Source: Strongyloides papillosus
Lineage: Eukaryota > Nematoda > Chromadorea > Rhabditida > Strongyloididae
DNA length: 64,000 nt
Assembly (NCBI GenBank): GCA_005656395.1
Contig: SRSI01000037.1
Coordinates: 1-64,000 of the forward strand
Direction of reading: 5' to 3'
The translations under genes were made by a program, and so were the position numbers. Below, one piece after another: positions 23,608-35,878 of this stretch (positions are counted from its first letter, which is position 1; every line of letters starts with the position of its first letter). Below the pieces are notes generated by a model. It worked only from the letters and a program-made list of their open reading frames with translations, was not told where the DNA came from and did not search any database.

Positions 23608-24813
23608 GTCCAGAAAGGAGTAATATAACTAAAATAAAAGTGGGTACATGTACCTAAAAATATAGTAGTAATCACCGACGAGATATCAAATTTTACATCA
23701 ATAAAATAATATTTTGAAATATGATTTTTAAATTTTAATAAACATTATTTTTGAACTTCTTTTAAATAAATCCGGCAAAAATTAATATAATAAATTTAAA
23801 AAGAATAAAATTTCTAATCTTCGGTGCAGTATGCTTTTTTTTTCCTCTAAAAGAAGTTATTTAAACCTCTGCTACTACATATTACCAATTTTAAAACTTT
23901 TTCCAACTGAGAATTTTAAAAGTGACATTGTAGTATGAGACAAACATGTAGGATTTATTGTAGATTTTAAGTTAGTAATAAATGTATAATTACCTAGATA
24001 ACAATAAAGTATGTCTAAAGTGTTGATACTACGGAGTAATATATGTCATATCATTAAAATTGAAGTAAAAAGATCAGGAAGAATACTCTTTCCACGCAAA
24101 TTATTTAAATAATTAAATTTTTTTATATAAAAAATATCTATATAAAATGATAGAAATTTCTTTTAGCTTAATATATCATCAATTGTAGATTCTGGAGTAA
24201 ATTAAAAACAAATAATCTTTGATCGTCCGTGTTGGCGATAATTATCGGTTACACTTCTCATAACTTTAATAAAATGTGGTTAAATATTTCTTAAGATCAC
24301 CTACGCAATTTTAAAACATAATCGAATTGTTAACATCTATCTATTATACATAAAAAGTAACATGGTTAATTAAAAAGGCCATAATTGTAATAACATTTCT
24401 TATCAATCACTTCTAATTAAATTTTTTTTAAATGATAAATAAAAATGTTGGAAGGACTAGCAATTGATGACAGAATTTTACTATCACCAATGAATCTCCC
24501 ACAACTTTGATATCCGATATTCTTTAGCAACACAAACCACTAACAAAGTTTGTACTGTGTTTCGAACTCGGGTTTTTGTTTTTATAAACAGTACAAAATC
24601 TACTTTACAAGACTTTGAGAATCTCACGCCCTTTTTTTAACTTCTTGTTTAAATTCTCCAATGAAAAAAATTTTATATTATCAAATATTTCAATTATTAA
24701 AAGTAGAATAAAAGTTACTCTTCACGTCCTTATTAATTTAATCATTATATAAATTTAAAACGGACAACTATTTCGTATTGTATATTTTCTAGAAGGTAAA
24801 TAAAGTTTTAATA
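23608..24813. other. Intergenic region
   Basis: About 1.2 kb, AT-rich, between divergent genes. A TTCGAA-containing stretch near 24560-24580 recalls a tRNA T-arm, but no cloverleaf can be folded. No other gene was seen. Confidence 0.5.
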
Positions 24814-25031
24814 ATGTATGTCAAAATATATCTATTATTTTTTTATTTATTATTGTCTTTAATTCAATTATCAGAAACTAGAGGAGGTCAACTATGCATA
24901 TGGGGCTGTTATGGACATTGTAAAATACTTGGTTTTACAAAATTAAGAGTAAGTATCACAAAAAAGCTTTTATTTTACTATTATTTTAGCCTGTTAAATG
25001 CTGTGATAATATCAGATGTGGATGTTGTTAA
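24814..25031 (+). CDS. Small secreted cysteine-rich peptide (58 residues)
   Basis: Two exons, 24814-24948 and 24990-25031, flank a 41-bp intron (GTAAGT ... TATTTTAG). Exon 1 gives a strong signal peptide (MYVKIYLLFFYLLLSLIQLS) and the start of the mature chain. Exon 2 adds 13 residues and a stop. The mature part, about 36 residues, carries eight cysteines at 28, 32, 36, 49, 50, 55, 57 and 58. The spacing is C-x3-C-x3-C-x12-CC-x4-C-x-CC, suggesting a disulfide-stabilised extracellular peptide. Ignoring the splice would replace the Cys-rich end with a hydrophobic read-through, and the gain of five cysteines supports the intron. A TATATAAAT lies about 60 bp upstream. I do not recognise a family, and no activity can be assigned from sequence. 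Confidence 0.7.
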
Positions 25032-26263
25032 AAATTTATTACAACAGTAATGTAATTTTGAGGGCAATATATTAAACATAAACAAATAAGCTACGAAAAA
25101 CTATATATTTTAAATATTGAATGGTGTTCTTAATAATAACTTTTCAAATTGTATGGATGAAAACATTTCCATAACATTTGAAAAATATTTAGAATTTTTT
25201 AATTTTAATAAATCGTATAACAGAACGTTAACAATTAAAATAGTTTGGTAAACAAATTATAGCTTTTTATTCTTTCTATCAATTCAAAATTTTTTTAAAC
25301 TAAAGGCGTATATTGAAAATAATCAACATATTAACCTTTATTTATTGAAAATAAAAATTAAATATAATGTTAAACAAAAAATAACTTAACTTATCAATAC
25401 AAAATAATTCAATAACCACGGAAATTAATGACAGAATTAAGATGATAGGAAATATTTAACATTTTAGGTATAATTTTATCTCTAAATTTATTGCAACATT
25501 TGATTTAACATTGATTTAGTTTTTGAAGTACAATTTAAGTTTTATAATCAAAAGTATGTACATAAATGTAACAAAACATGAACTAAATCGATCTGTATTA
25601 AATTCTTATACATACATATTTCTTCGTTCTTTTCCTTCAATTTATGTGAAGTTTGTAGTTGGGATTAGTCTTTTGACACATTTACAAAAATTTAAAAATA
25701 ATATCCTATCGTTTTAAGTACTGTTATTTTTAAATAATGTTATTTAAAAAGGTTTATTTTAAGAAATCAGAGCTTATTAAGTGATTTACAATTATTTTCT
25801 AACAATTTTTTGCATTATCATTAATAATATGCATTACTTTATAAAACATTAAAATTTTATAATTAATCAACGATATTTAATTTTAAACATGTAAAATCAA
25901 AAATTATTTAATTTCCTATTTACTTTAATAGTGTACGTAATGCCCTTAACGTGTATAATTTTAATTATCTCTTTACATGTAGAAACATTATATTAATAAA
26001 ATTTGATTGATTATTGTTAAAACTAGAAATTCGTACAAAAGTATGCTAGAAATTTTACCTTGATAGCTCATTTAAAAACGTGGTAAATTTATTAATAACT
26101 AAAACAATAAATTTGTTTCTATTAAAATGTTAGGGCACACTCTATAAAATAATATTCAACTTTTAAATATTTATATTTTTTTATTTTTCGGAATTTAAAC
26201 TAAACTCATAAAACTATTAATAAATGGATAAATTTAAAGAAAGCAATTATGTAAAGAAATCAA
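25032..26263. other. Intergenic region
   Basis: AT-rich DNA; no gene supported. A 64-codon open frame at 25523-25717 (plus) has no recognisable feature. Confidence 0.5.
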
Positions 26264-28664
26264 TTAACATGGAACAACCGGTCTTGGAGTAGTACATGGA
26301 ACTAATCCTTCAATTGATTCACGTTCAATAGCTCTTCCTTCACAACTACATCCAATATCACCAACACATTGTCTTGTTCTTTGTCTTATTGTTGGCTCAC
26401 ACGGTCTTGGGATATCAAGATTGACAAAAGCACACCATTGTGTCCATGAGCAATAAAGTCTTCTTTCTTCTTCACATGCCTCAACTTCTGTGTCATTTCC
26501 TGGACATGAGCAAGTATCATCAAAACCAACACCAGGACGTACACAAACTCTAGAACGAGTTCTTTGTCCATTAGAACATGTGCTGAATGGACACCATGGT
26601 TCCCACTCACAACAACTACGAATAAAGTCAACTGTTACTTCTTCATTTGGTCCAAGACAATCTTCTGATGGTTGTCCATTGAAAAGTGTACATTCACGTG
26701 TACGTGTCTTTCTACAGCTTCCACAATCTGGATAACATGCACTCCATTCACTCCATTGTTGCCAACTTGCACATGGATCTCCAGCACAAGCAATAGCCTC
26801 TTCAGCTGGACCATCACAATCAGTACCACCAATACAACTTCTGAATCTTCTCTTAATACCATTATCACCACATGTAACACTGCATTCACCGAATGAAGAC
26901 CATGGACTGTAATATTGACATACACCCAAATCAACATACTTCTCCTCAGAATCTCTTCCTGGACAATTGCTTCCACCTAAGCATGTTCTTGTTCTTGTTG
27001 AAATAGCATGACCACATGTAGCTGATGGTTGTGACCAGTCACTCCATGATGTCCATTCACCTGGACATTCACCAAGGTTACATTCAACAGTTTCCATTTC
27101 ACTTCCACCAATACAATAAGTTGATGAGCATACTCTTCTACGTTGTTGGATACCAAATCCACAGGTACATGAGCAACTTCCATAATCAGACCAGGAACTC
27201 CAGCTTCCGATATGTGCTGACATTTCTGGAAGACAGGCTTGTGAAAGACATGGTGGTTGTGGTGGTGGAGGCGGTGCTGGGCGTGTTGGTACTGGAGTTA
27301 CATATGTTGGTTGTTCACAGGCATCTCCTGGACATGGATCAGCTGATGGAATAGCTGGGTGTCTTTCAACATCAGAATATACTTGTTGTGGGTATTGTTG
27401 TGCTTGTGATTGTTGTTGATATTGTTGTGCTTGTGATTGTTGTGAATACTGTTGTTGATGATGTTGTTGCTGTTGTTGTTGCTGTTGTTGTTGCTGTTGT
27501 TGATATTGTTGTTGCTGTTGTTGACGTTGTTGGGCAGCACGTTGAAATTCAAGTTGTTGTAAATTGTATGCCTTTAATTGTTCTTCATATTGTTGTCTTC
27601 TTCTTTCGTACTCCAAAGCTTTTTGACGCTCCTCCTCTGAGGGTTGTGGTGGTGCTTGTGTTGGATGGGCACGGTAATAATCTTGATGATTGTATGGAGT
27701 TGGTGGATATTGAGCTTGAACTGGTTCTGGGTAACGGTAAGCAGCCGTTGGTGCAGCACGTTGAGCAGCAGCAGCAACATACTCTTGTTGAGCAGCTTGG
27801 TATTCACGAGCTGGACAACCACGCCTTTGGATGTTTCTACCATACTCACAGACTTGAGAACGAACTTGGGTATCTGAATTTCTGCATGATGACCAATCTG
27901 ACCAATTTTCATCACTTCTAATTGGAGCATCAAATCCTTGTTGACGTTTGCTTCTTGGTACCTTATCAGATGATGAGATAATTTCATCACTTGGTGGTGG
28001 TACTGGATCAAATTGATGGCAGTTTACAACAATTTCTAAAGCACGGATAACGTCTTTTTCATGTTTTGGTGCCTCAGCCATCAATGTTACTTGTTCATCA
28101 ACACTATTTTTATCAAAATAGTAACATAAATGTTCATGCTTTTTATTATGTACATAGTAAAAGACAACTATAAATAGAAAATGTAGTTATTGAATGGGGT
28201 TTTAATTTAATCAACATACCAGCAACACAAAGTGGGAAATCTTGAACGCATGTCTTTTGACATTCAAATGCGTTTTTGACAATTTTAGTTGAGTATGGGA
28301 TTACTCCTGCAAATGCAGTATTATTGTGAACACGAGTACATAAATCTTGAACGGCTTGATTTTCTGAAGCCTCCTCGTGGAGAAATTCAATGTTATCTAA
28401 GATGGTGTCATTTGTTGAGTGACTCTCGATATTATCAATAAGTTCTTCAATTTCATCTACTTTATTATCATTTGAGACTTCTTCTTCTGGTTTTGATGTT
28501 GTCTCAACATCCTTGTTCTTCTTTGGTTTAGAAACATGAATTCTTGCTAAAAAAATATTTATTTTTTTTTGTAAAAAAAATTTTAAATTTTCGTTACCTG
28601 ATTCGGAGAAAGTTATACATATAATTGCAAGTATAAGTAAACTATAAAATAAAATCCACCTCAT
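26264..28664 (-). CDS. Secreted apple-like, thrombospondin type 1 repeat, polyglutamine protein
   Basis: Three exons: 28598-28664 (signal peptide MRWILFYSLLILAIICITF), 28220-28546 and 26264-28167, with introns of 51 and 52 bp, 765 residues. A Glu/Asp-rich stretch is followed by a Cys-containing module at about residues 85-180 (LCTRVHNNTAFAG, FECQKTCVQDFPLC, HLCYYFD), resembling an apple/PAN fold. A WSDWSSC motif follows near 220. Then comes a long Gln-rich region with a polyglutamine tract (about 345-395) and a Pro-rich linker. From about 450 to 750 come roughly seven TSP1-type repeats (WSSWSDYGSCSCTCG, WTSWSDWSQ, WSSFGECSVTCG, WQQWSEWSACYPDCG, others looser). Such proteins are extracellular matrix or guidance-type factors. 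The first intron is a multiple of three without stops. No exact orthologue is claimed. Confidence 0.88.
27451..27532 (-). repeat. CAG/CAA polyglutamine tract
   Basis: Plus-strand GTTGTT/GCTGTT triplets encode an almost pure Gln run with scattered His and Tyr in the TSP1-repeat protein. CAA and CAG codons are mixed, which usually lowers slippage. Nearby YQQQSQAQ-type motifs are duplicated. Confidence 0.85.
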
Positions 28665-29863
28665 AGTGATTACTAAAATAAGATTTAAACGATTAATTTA
28701 TTATAAAAATTTCCTGTTTTTATATTTTTAACCAAATGGAAAAAGTTGTCGTTAGTCGAAAAGTATACTATACTATAGGATGATGTTTTATGTAAAAATG
28801 TACCGTGAAAAGATGATTGTTAGAATAATCAAAAATGAATGATACCTCAAATTTTTATGTAATCCAAAGTAAGTGAAACATAAAGGTTTCTCACAATTTA
28901 TCAAAAAAATTATGACAGCTATTTTAAAATTTGATCCATCTTATCTCCACCTTAATAAAACGAAAATAAGCGTGTGTAATGCTTCATTCATTAATAAACT
29001 TTAATATCTTATTACCTTCTTATGTAAAAATTAAACATTAAAATGAATCATAATAATCTTAATGTGTCAACTTCAAAGTTTTAAATTTCAGGATCTTGAC
29101 AGGCAATTGATAGGTTATTTTATTCCTTATATCAAAATACATTTTAATATAATTTCGTTATGTAATATTTTAAAATATTACTTAATGATATTATAAAAAC
29201 TATGATATAATTCATTTTAATAATAATAAATTGCCATTGTGTTTATAGGTATCTTACTTTTAAATAAAGTATATTAGAATAAAAAGACCTCAAAATTCGT
29301 GAAACAAATGATTTATTATCTCTCATATACATATTGACCATTGCTTAAAAGTTCTTTTTAATAGTGATTATTCTTTTAAACAAAAATAATTTACACTTGA
29401 TAATAACTTTAAGAAAAATTAATTAAAAATAATAATATATTATTAAACAAATTGTATATATATATCACCTTGGAAAGCAAAATATCAACTTAATCAGTGA
29501 TTATCTAAAAATTAAAATTTTGTCTTACATCACATTGCTTTCCTAATTTCCGGTAATGAATACTACTATTTTAATTTTAAGTGATTGATAGTATTAAAAT
29601 ATTCAATGATAATTGGATAACAATAACATTTTTGTGATTATTAACTTTTTATTTATGTTATTATAATATTGTGTACCATTGAAACAAATGTTTTCTTATT
29701 AAATTGTAAATGTTGTGAATATAAATCTTTAATATTTAAGTAATGATATAAATAAAAAAAATTATACTAAACATTTGTTAGGTTTATCTGTTCTTTTAAC
29801 ATGATTAATATCTTTTACTTTTTTATTTAATCAAAACATTAGTAAACAAAATCTAGTAACCTT
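28665..29863. other. Intergenic region
   Basis: AT-rich DNA with no gene seen; it includes the promoter of the TSP1-repeat gene and the downstream region of the next gene. Confidence 0.55.
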
Positions 29864-30863
29864 TCAGTGAGTAAAAAATGTAATAATAAATGGTAGAGTG
29901 AAAATAAAAAAGAAATTATTTTTAGAGGTACTTGATAAGTTATTATAGGTTAATTCTAAAGCTTCAGTAACTGATTCTTCAAGAATTTCAATTGTTGACG
30001 TTGTTGTTTCGGGTTCAGGACTAGTCTCAACTTCTGCTTCAACTCCAATATCAACATCAATTTCGTTATTTGGGTTGAAACATTTTATGTACCAAGAATA
30101 TCTACTGTAATTATTAGTAATGCTTGAATCACCCTCACTTTTTGAGTTACAAATATACGCAGCTTTTAGTAAATCTAATCTAAATACTGGATTGAAATTT
30201 GTATTTGTGAAATCTTTATAAATTTCATTATAAATATTATTAATACATGATAGTTCTTCTTTGATTGATCTTACATATTCTCCATCAACCAGAATATTAA
30301 CACTTCTTTTATATAGTCCACAATATCCTTCTGAGCACATCGTATCATTACCGCATATCACACCAACTTGATTTTGTACTTCTCTGTGGTAATTTGACCA
30401 ATCCCAAGTTTTCATATCCATACTATCATTAAAGCAATATGTATAAAGTTTACTTAATCCCGATAAAGAACTATTGACATATATTTTATCATTGTAATTC
30501 TTAAAAATATTTATAAAAAATTATTTATTAACAATAAATTACCTCACAATAATAATTGATTTCATATGTATCAGTTTCTTCACAGTAAGAATTATGAAAA
30601 GAATCTTCAACATCAAAACGTGTATTTACAATACCATTAAAAATAGTTCTTATCTTTGAGTAACATGATTGAATATAACCAGTAGATAAATCAGGGATGT
30701 CAAAAAATATATAAACACACGATTCATTATCATCTTGGCAAGAGACTGTACGATTATAGAATGTATTAACAACTCCAAGATATGAATATATCCCAAATTC
30801 ATTACAATCACATTTTATTTTTACAATAAGCATAAGAATAATAATACATAGTTTTGATAACAT
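29864..30863 (-). CDS. Secreted, probably GPI-anchored cysteine-containing protein of unknown function
   Basis: Two exons, 30543-30863 and 29864-30499, with a 43-bp intron (GTAATT ... TTTAAG), give 318 residues. The start is a signal peptide (MLSKLCIIILMLIVKIKC). The ectodomain has about sixteen spaced cysteines and several N-glycosylation sequons (NRT, NDS, NDT). A Glu/Thr-rich stalk (EAEVETSPEPETTTSTIEI) follows. The C-terminus is a short hydrophobic segment (FFFIFTLPFIITFF) after a small-residue stretch, typical of a GPI-attachment signal. I recognise no family. A cell-surface role is inferred from topology only. Confidence 0.78.
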
Positions 30864-31767
30864 TTTTAAGAATGTGTGTGAAATAATTAAAAATGCTTTA
30901 ATATTTATATTGTATGATGTGTAAACATATGCCTTTTAACTTTTATTAAAAAACTTTTTATGATTTTTCTTTATCCTAGTTTAATTTTGTCCCAATAATA
31001 GAAGTTAATACATAACAATTTTTTAATATTTAGTGCACTTTTATCTTTTCTTTACAGTTGTTTACCTTATCATTTATTATAAGTTCCTTATTTTTTTCCT
31101 TAAGATTTTTGTATGAATGCATTTTCAATTCCTGAATGTTTTAATGTTTGTTTAGACTTTAGTAAATCATAACAAAAAAATCTTAACTGTAAACAGATAA
31201 TGATTTCTGATATTAAAGTTTTTACAAATCATGAATAGACATTTATTTTTTTATGTCACTTCCTGTAAATATTTTTTACGATATCATGTTTTATGTCTAA
31301 AGAACATTCAGATATACTTATTGATAATTGAAATATAATACACGTTATCAACAATAAAAAATACTGTTAATATTATCACAATATAATCAACCTTTCGAAA
31401 TTGTTAAACAAACTAAGTATCATTTTTAAAACATAATATAAAGAATAATTAATTATTTTAGTTGTTGCAAATGAGATGTAATTATTTAAAGATTTTACAC
31501 AAAATTCAAAATTTGCACTTTAAAAATATTAAATTTTATGCTGTATTGAGTTACTAAATTATTTGAATCTATTTTAAAGTAGCATCTGTAGTGATTATAG
31601 TATGATAATAAGAAAATAATAAATTATCACTAAATTTTAATTAAAGCAAAGTTGTTCAATTTTAAATATCTTAAATATTTAATCTCAGTTATATAATATA
31701 TTTTTTTTCATTTAACAGAAAAAAAAGTTAATGATTTAATGTATAAAAAGTAGAATAAATGAACACA
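30864..31767. other. Intergenic region
   Basis: About 0.9 kb, AT-rich, nothing seen beyond promoter and 3' flanks of the two minus-strand neighbours. Confidence 0.55.
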
Positions 31768-32667
31768 TTAATATTTATAGAATCCCTCTCCACTTTTAAT
31801 TCCATATTGATTATTCTTAACAAGTTCCTTCAAAACTTTAGAGTGTTTCTCAGGGTATTGTTGCATGATTTTATCAATAATATCAAGACCAATGAAATCT
31901 AACAACTCAAAAGGACCCATGGAATGTGAAGCTCCTAATTTCATTGCTTTATCAATATCTTCTTTCCTTGCTATATTATTTTCATATAATCTAATAGCAT
32001 CAAATAAGTATGGATACAATAATCTATTAACTATAAATCCTGGGGTATCCTTACATTTCACAGGTACTTTACCTATTCTATTTCCATAATTCATAAGAGT
32101 CTCAAGAACTTCATTAGACGTTTTGTCTGTAGTTATAACTTCTAGTAATTTCATAACTGGAACAGGATTAAAAAAATGAAGTCCACCAAAATTTTGTTTA
32201 TTCTTTAAATTTTCACTAATTCTTGCAATTGATAAAGATGATGTATTTGTTGTTAATATTGTATCGTCTTTTGTATTTTCTTCAATAATTTTAAATAATT
32301 TTTGTTTATCATTGATATCTTCAGTGATTGCTTCAATAACTAAGTCTGTTCCGCAAAGAGCATATTTAAGATTTGTTGTAAATTTTATTCTATCCAAAAC
32401 TTCATTCTTAAATACTTCTCTATCATGTAAATTATCACAAAACTTTTTTTTTGCCACTTTATCAATAGACTTTGAAATAACAATTTTTGAATTATGTAAT
32501 GACGCTTCGTTTCTGTCAATAATGATTACATTATACTTTTCTTGTGCTGAAACCTGACCAATGCCAGATCCCATAACACCAGATCCTATAACACTGATTT
32601 TTTCTATATTTTTCATATTTTTTATTGTAGTAGAGAAGAACTTTTTTAGAGTTTTATTAAGATACAT
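31768..32667 (-). CDS. 3-hydroxyacyl-CoA dehydrogenase (short-chain, mitochondrial)
   Basis: This enzyme oxidises L-3-hydroxyacyl-CoA to 3-ketoacyl-CoA with NAD+ in mitochondrial beta-oxidation. It is a single exon of 299 residues, close to the family length. A short basic leader (MYLNKTLKKFFSTTIK) could be a mitochondrial targeting peptide. The NAD-binding Rossmann motif GSGVMGSGIG starts at residue 28, with the acidic residue ending strand 2 in IIIDRNE. Catalytic His164 is in HFFNPVPV and its partner Glu176 in LLEV, with the usual spacing of 12. The C-terminal domain (DTPGFIVNRLLYPYL, GPFELLDFIGLD) and ending GEGFYKY are typical. All catalytic residues are present, so it should be active. 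Confidence 0.96.
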   Translation of the reverse strand: MYLNKTLKKFFSTTIKNMKNIEKISVIGSGVMGSGIGQVSAQEKYNVIIIDRNEASLHNSKIVISKSIDKVAKKKFCDNLHDREVFKNEVLDRIKFTTNLKYALCGTDLVIEAITEDINDKQKLFKIIEENTKDDTILTTNTSSLSIARISENLKNKQNFGGLHFFNPVPVMKLLEVITTDKTSNEVLETLMNYGNRIGKVPVKCKDTPGFIVNRLLYPYLFDAIRLYENNIARKEDIDKAMKLGASHSMGPFELLDFIGLDIIDKIMQQYPEKHSKVLKELVKNNQYGIKSGEGFYKY

Positions 32668-33342
32668 AGTTAATAAATATTAATGTAGTATTAATATAAA
32701 TTTTGCAATAATAATTTTTATTGATAGTCTAATAAAAAAATATACTTAAAAAATTAATGTTTTTCCTTGACACAAATTTGATATAATTTCTGTATCTTTA
32801 TACTATTATTCAAACAAATTATTTTTAAAGAAATGCACGTTTGTATACCTAAAAAAGTGATAATAATTTTTTATGTTTAAACTTCAACCCTATTTATAAA
32901 AAACATTATTTATTTGTGTTTTAGATGCACACTACAAAATTATTGCTAAATTATTTTGAATAACGGACAATGATTATATTCATACATAATTTTATTAATA
33001 CATTGATAAAATTACAAGTAATCTAAAAAAAATTCATTCACATAAAAACTTTAGTAAAATTTTAATTAATATTACTTTGATTAATGATTTTTAACGTAAC
33101 AATCAATTAATACTATCACCAAATTTAGTTAACTTTTTGATTTATAATAATGAAAAGGTAAATTGCTGTTTCCTATATGATTAAATTCTATTTAGAAATA
33201 TTAAAATATAAAATTGTTTTCGTTTTTTCATAATAGCATTCCTTAATTGTTTTGTTAGATATTAATTAATTATATTATCGTTGTAAATATCAAATCTTAT
33301 GTTTTAACAAAAAACATTAATAATTTCTTTAAAAAAATTATA
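32668..33342. other. Intergenic region
   Basis: AT-rich DNA between the dehydrogenase and the receptor array; no gene seen. Confidence 0.5.
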
Positions 33343-34325
33343 TTAATATGCTGATAATTTTTTTATACCATCCAAATTTACTACTTTAGTTGATTTCGCA
33401 AGCCTTCTTGGGTTAGCTTCTTCTATCTTTCGAAAACAAAACATTTTTAATAATTGTGGGCTTAAAGATATTATATTACTATTTAAAAAACAAAAACTTA
33501 CTTTGTGAAAAGTGAAAAATAAAAAGAACCAAAAGTTTCAATATCAATTATATAAGATAGAATAGCTGTCCCAATAGTATTAAAAGATTTGTTACCAGTA
33601 AAAACACTAACAATTCTAAGAATATATACTGATAAAAATATAATTGCCATTGTAAAACCAAACAATGTATAAATTGATAATCTAATATCAGGTGATGAAC
33701 CCATACGTGATATAAAATTTTTAACTTTTAGTCTTTTTATTGTTATAATATTTAGGATAAATGAGATAGCTATTAATGGGATATATAAACCGAATGTATA
33801 TGCTAAAATAAACGATATAATATTACTTTTAGTAAATGATATATACAATCTTTTTAATGTACTACTGTACATATAAGTACAGTCATAATTTAAGGAAGGA
33901 ACTCCAATAATTCCTCCAATAACTAAAGTAGTAAAAATATAGATACATAAAAGGTAATTTTTAAAAAGTTTTGCATACAATAATGGTTTTCCAACTGCAA
34001 TATAACGATTCAATGACATAATTAGCATAACTTGAAATGTTATTGAATAACAAGGCATCGTAATAAAATTGAAGATAAGGCATAAATATGAATTCGCATA
34101 ATAAAAATCATGAGAAGCTGGGATTATTGATATTTTTATTAAAAGAAAAATTGTAGTTTGTACAGTTAAATCAATCACTCCTTTGTAAAATATTAATATA
34201 TAAAATGAATTTGAAAATGTTTTCTCTTTTCTTATAATTTTACACCCAAGTTGAATAGTAAATATTAAGTAACAGATATATGATGGAATTTCATATACTA
34301 ATTGAAAAATATCAAAAGGATTCAT
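33343..34325 (-). CDS. Serpentine (7TM) chemoreceptor-like protein, array copy A
   Basis: Exon 1 (33502-34325) encodes seven hydrophobic segments. An LIMSLNRYIAVGKPLLY motif ends TM3, equivalent to the DRY region, and IETFGSFYFSLFT begins the end of TM7. The exon ends on a GTAAGT donor whose TAA looks like a stop. A 41-bp intron (33461-33501) joins it to exon 2 (33343-33460), which restores NPQLLKMFCF, the expected TM7/helix-8 motif, then a basic tail, for 313 residues. This is a nematode-specific chemoreceptor-type GPCR, probably of the Srg superfamily, but I cannot fix the class. It would signal from sensory-cell membranes through G proteins. It is the left end of the tandem array. Confidence 0.85.
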
Positions 34326-34614
34326 AGTTACTTAAAAAAAAATATATATTTTAAGTTGTTAATGTAAAAAAAATAAAAAAAAAGTTTATATAATATTTTT
34401 TCTTAAGAAATCCTAATTTAATTAGGGTAGAAAAGAATGAAATTATGATTTCTAGTAGTTTCACATTTTAAATAATATTTTTCCATCTCTGATAGAGTTA
34501 ATAATATTAAATGCCTAGACATTTTTCTAAAAAAACAATTCAAATATACAATCAAACTTTTTAATGTTTTAACAAAAAAATTAGTAATTTCAATAAAACT
34601 TGATAATATTACAT

Positions 34615-35601
34615 TCATGATTTGTTTGCACCATCCAAATAAACCACTGTAGTTGATACCACAGGCTTTCTTTGTGTAACTATTTTCATTCTTTGAAAAA
34701 AAAACATTTTTAATAATTGTGGACTTAAAGATATCATATTACTACATAATTAAAAAACAAAAACATACTTTGTAAAAAGTGAAAAATAAAATGAACCATA
34801 AGTTTCAATATCAACCATAAAAGGTAAACTTGTTATCCCAATAACATTAAAAAATTTATTACCAGTAAAAATAATCACAACTCTAAGAATATATGATGAT
34901 AAAAAAACAATTGCCATTCCAAAACCAAATAATGTATAAACTAGTAATCTCATATCAGTTGATAAACTCATTGTCGATATAGAATTTCTAACTTTTAGTC
35001 TTCTTATTGCTATAATATTTAAAATAAACGAAATTGCTATTAATGGAGTACATAAACCGAATGTATACGGTAAAAGAAATAGTATAACATCATTTGTAGT
35101 ATATGACATATACAATTTTTTAAATGTACTATTGTATGCATAAGAACAATCAAATTTTGAAGAAATAACTCCAATTAATCCTCCAATAACAATTGTAATA
35201 AAAATATAGATACATACAAGGTAATTTTTGAAAAGATTCTCGTACATGAATGGTTCCATAACGGCAATATAACGATTTAATGACATAATTAACATAACTT
35301 GAAATGTTATTGAATAACAAAAAATCGAAAACAGATAAAAAAGAGAACATAAATGTGAATTCGTTTGAAAAAAATCATGAAAAGATGAAATAACTGTTAT
35401 TTTTCCTAAAAGAAAAACTGTAGTTTGTAGAGTTATATCAGCCACTCCTTTGTAAAATATTAATATATAAAATGGAAAAATGGATTTGAAAATACTTTCT
35501 CATTTCTAATAAATTTATATCCATGTTGAGTAGTAAATTTTATGTAACAGATATATGATGGTATTTCATATATTAATTCAAAAATATCAAGAAAAAATCA
35601 A
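34615..35601 (-). pseudogene. Serpentine receptor, array copy B (broken)
   Basis: The body of the receptor is preserved from the second membrane segment to TM7 (34769-35445), and exon 2 (34615-34723, donor GTATGT, acceptor TTTAAG) still gives NPQLLKMFFF. The 5' end is ruined. The start ATG is TTG (35599-35601), one extra base follows it, and a duplicated CCATTTT-type 8-mer near 35470-35490 shifts the frame inside TM1-TM2. No alternative start restores the N-terminus. This should be a recently inactivated copy, since the rest remains open. Confidence 0.85.
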
Positions 35602-35878
35602 AGTTACTAAAAAATATAAATGTTAAGTTGTTAGTGTAAAAAAAATCAACGAAAAGCTTAAATAACATTTTTATTAGAAAATATTAATTTAATAATGATA
35701 AAAAACAAAGGAATTATGATGATTAATAGTTTCACATTTTAAATAATATTTTTTGTTTCTGCTAAAGTTAATTGAATTAAATACCATGACATTTCTCTTA
35801 AAAATAATTCAAATATACAATCAAAATTCCTAATGTTTTAACAAAAAACATTAATAATTTCACTATAATTTGATTTTA

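Noticed and set aside
24540..24640. Possible tRNA: TTCGAA motif with a nearby run of T.
   Set aside because: Neither strand gives an acceptor stem, a five-pair T-stem or a seven-base anticodon loop with T33; it looks like chance.
25523..25717. 64-codon plus-strand frame.
   Set aside because: No supported start context, domain or neighbour relation; expected by chance in a 1.2 kb gap.
27388..27921. Long plus-strand frame opposite the TSP1-repeat gene.
   Set aside because: Shadow of the CAA/CAG-rich coding strand (Val-rich because GTT complements AAC/CAA); the minus-strand gene has clear domains.
34418..34618. 66-codon minus-strand frame between receptor copies A and B.
   Set aside because: Lies in the duplicated intergenic block and is not open in the equivalent block of other units.
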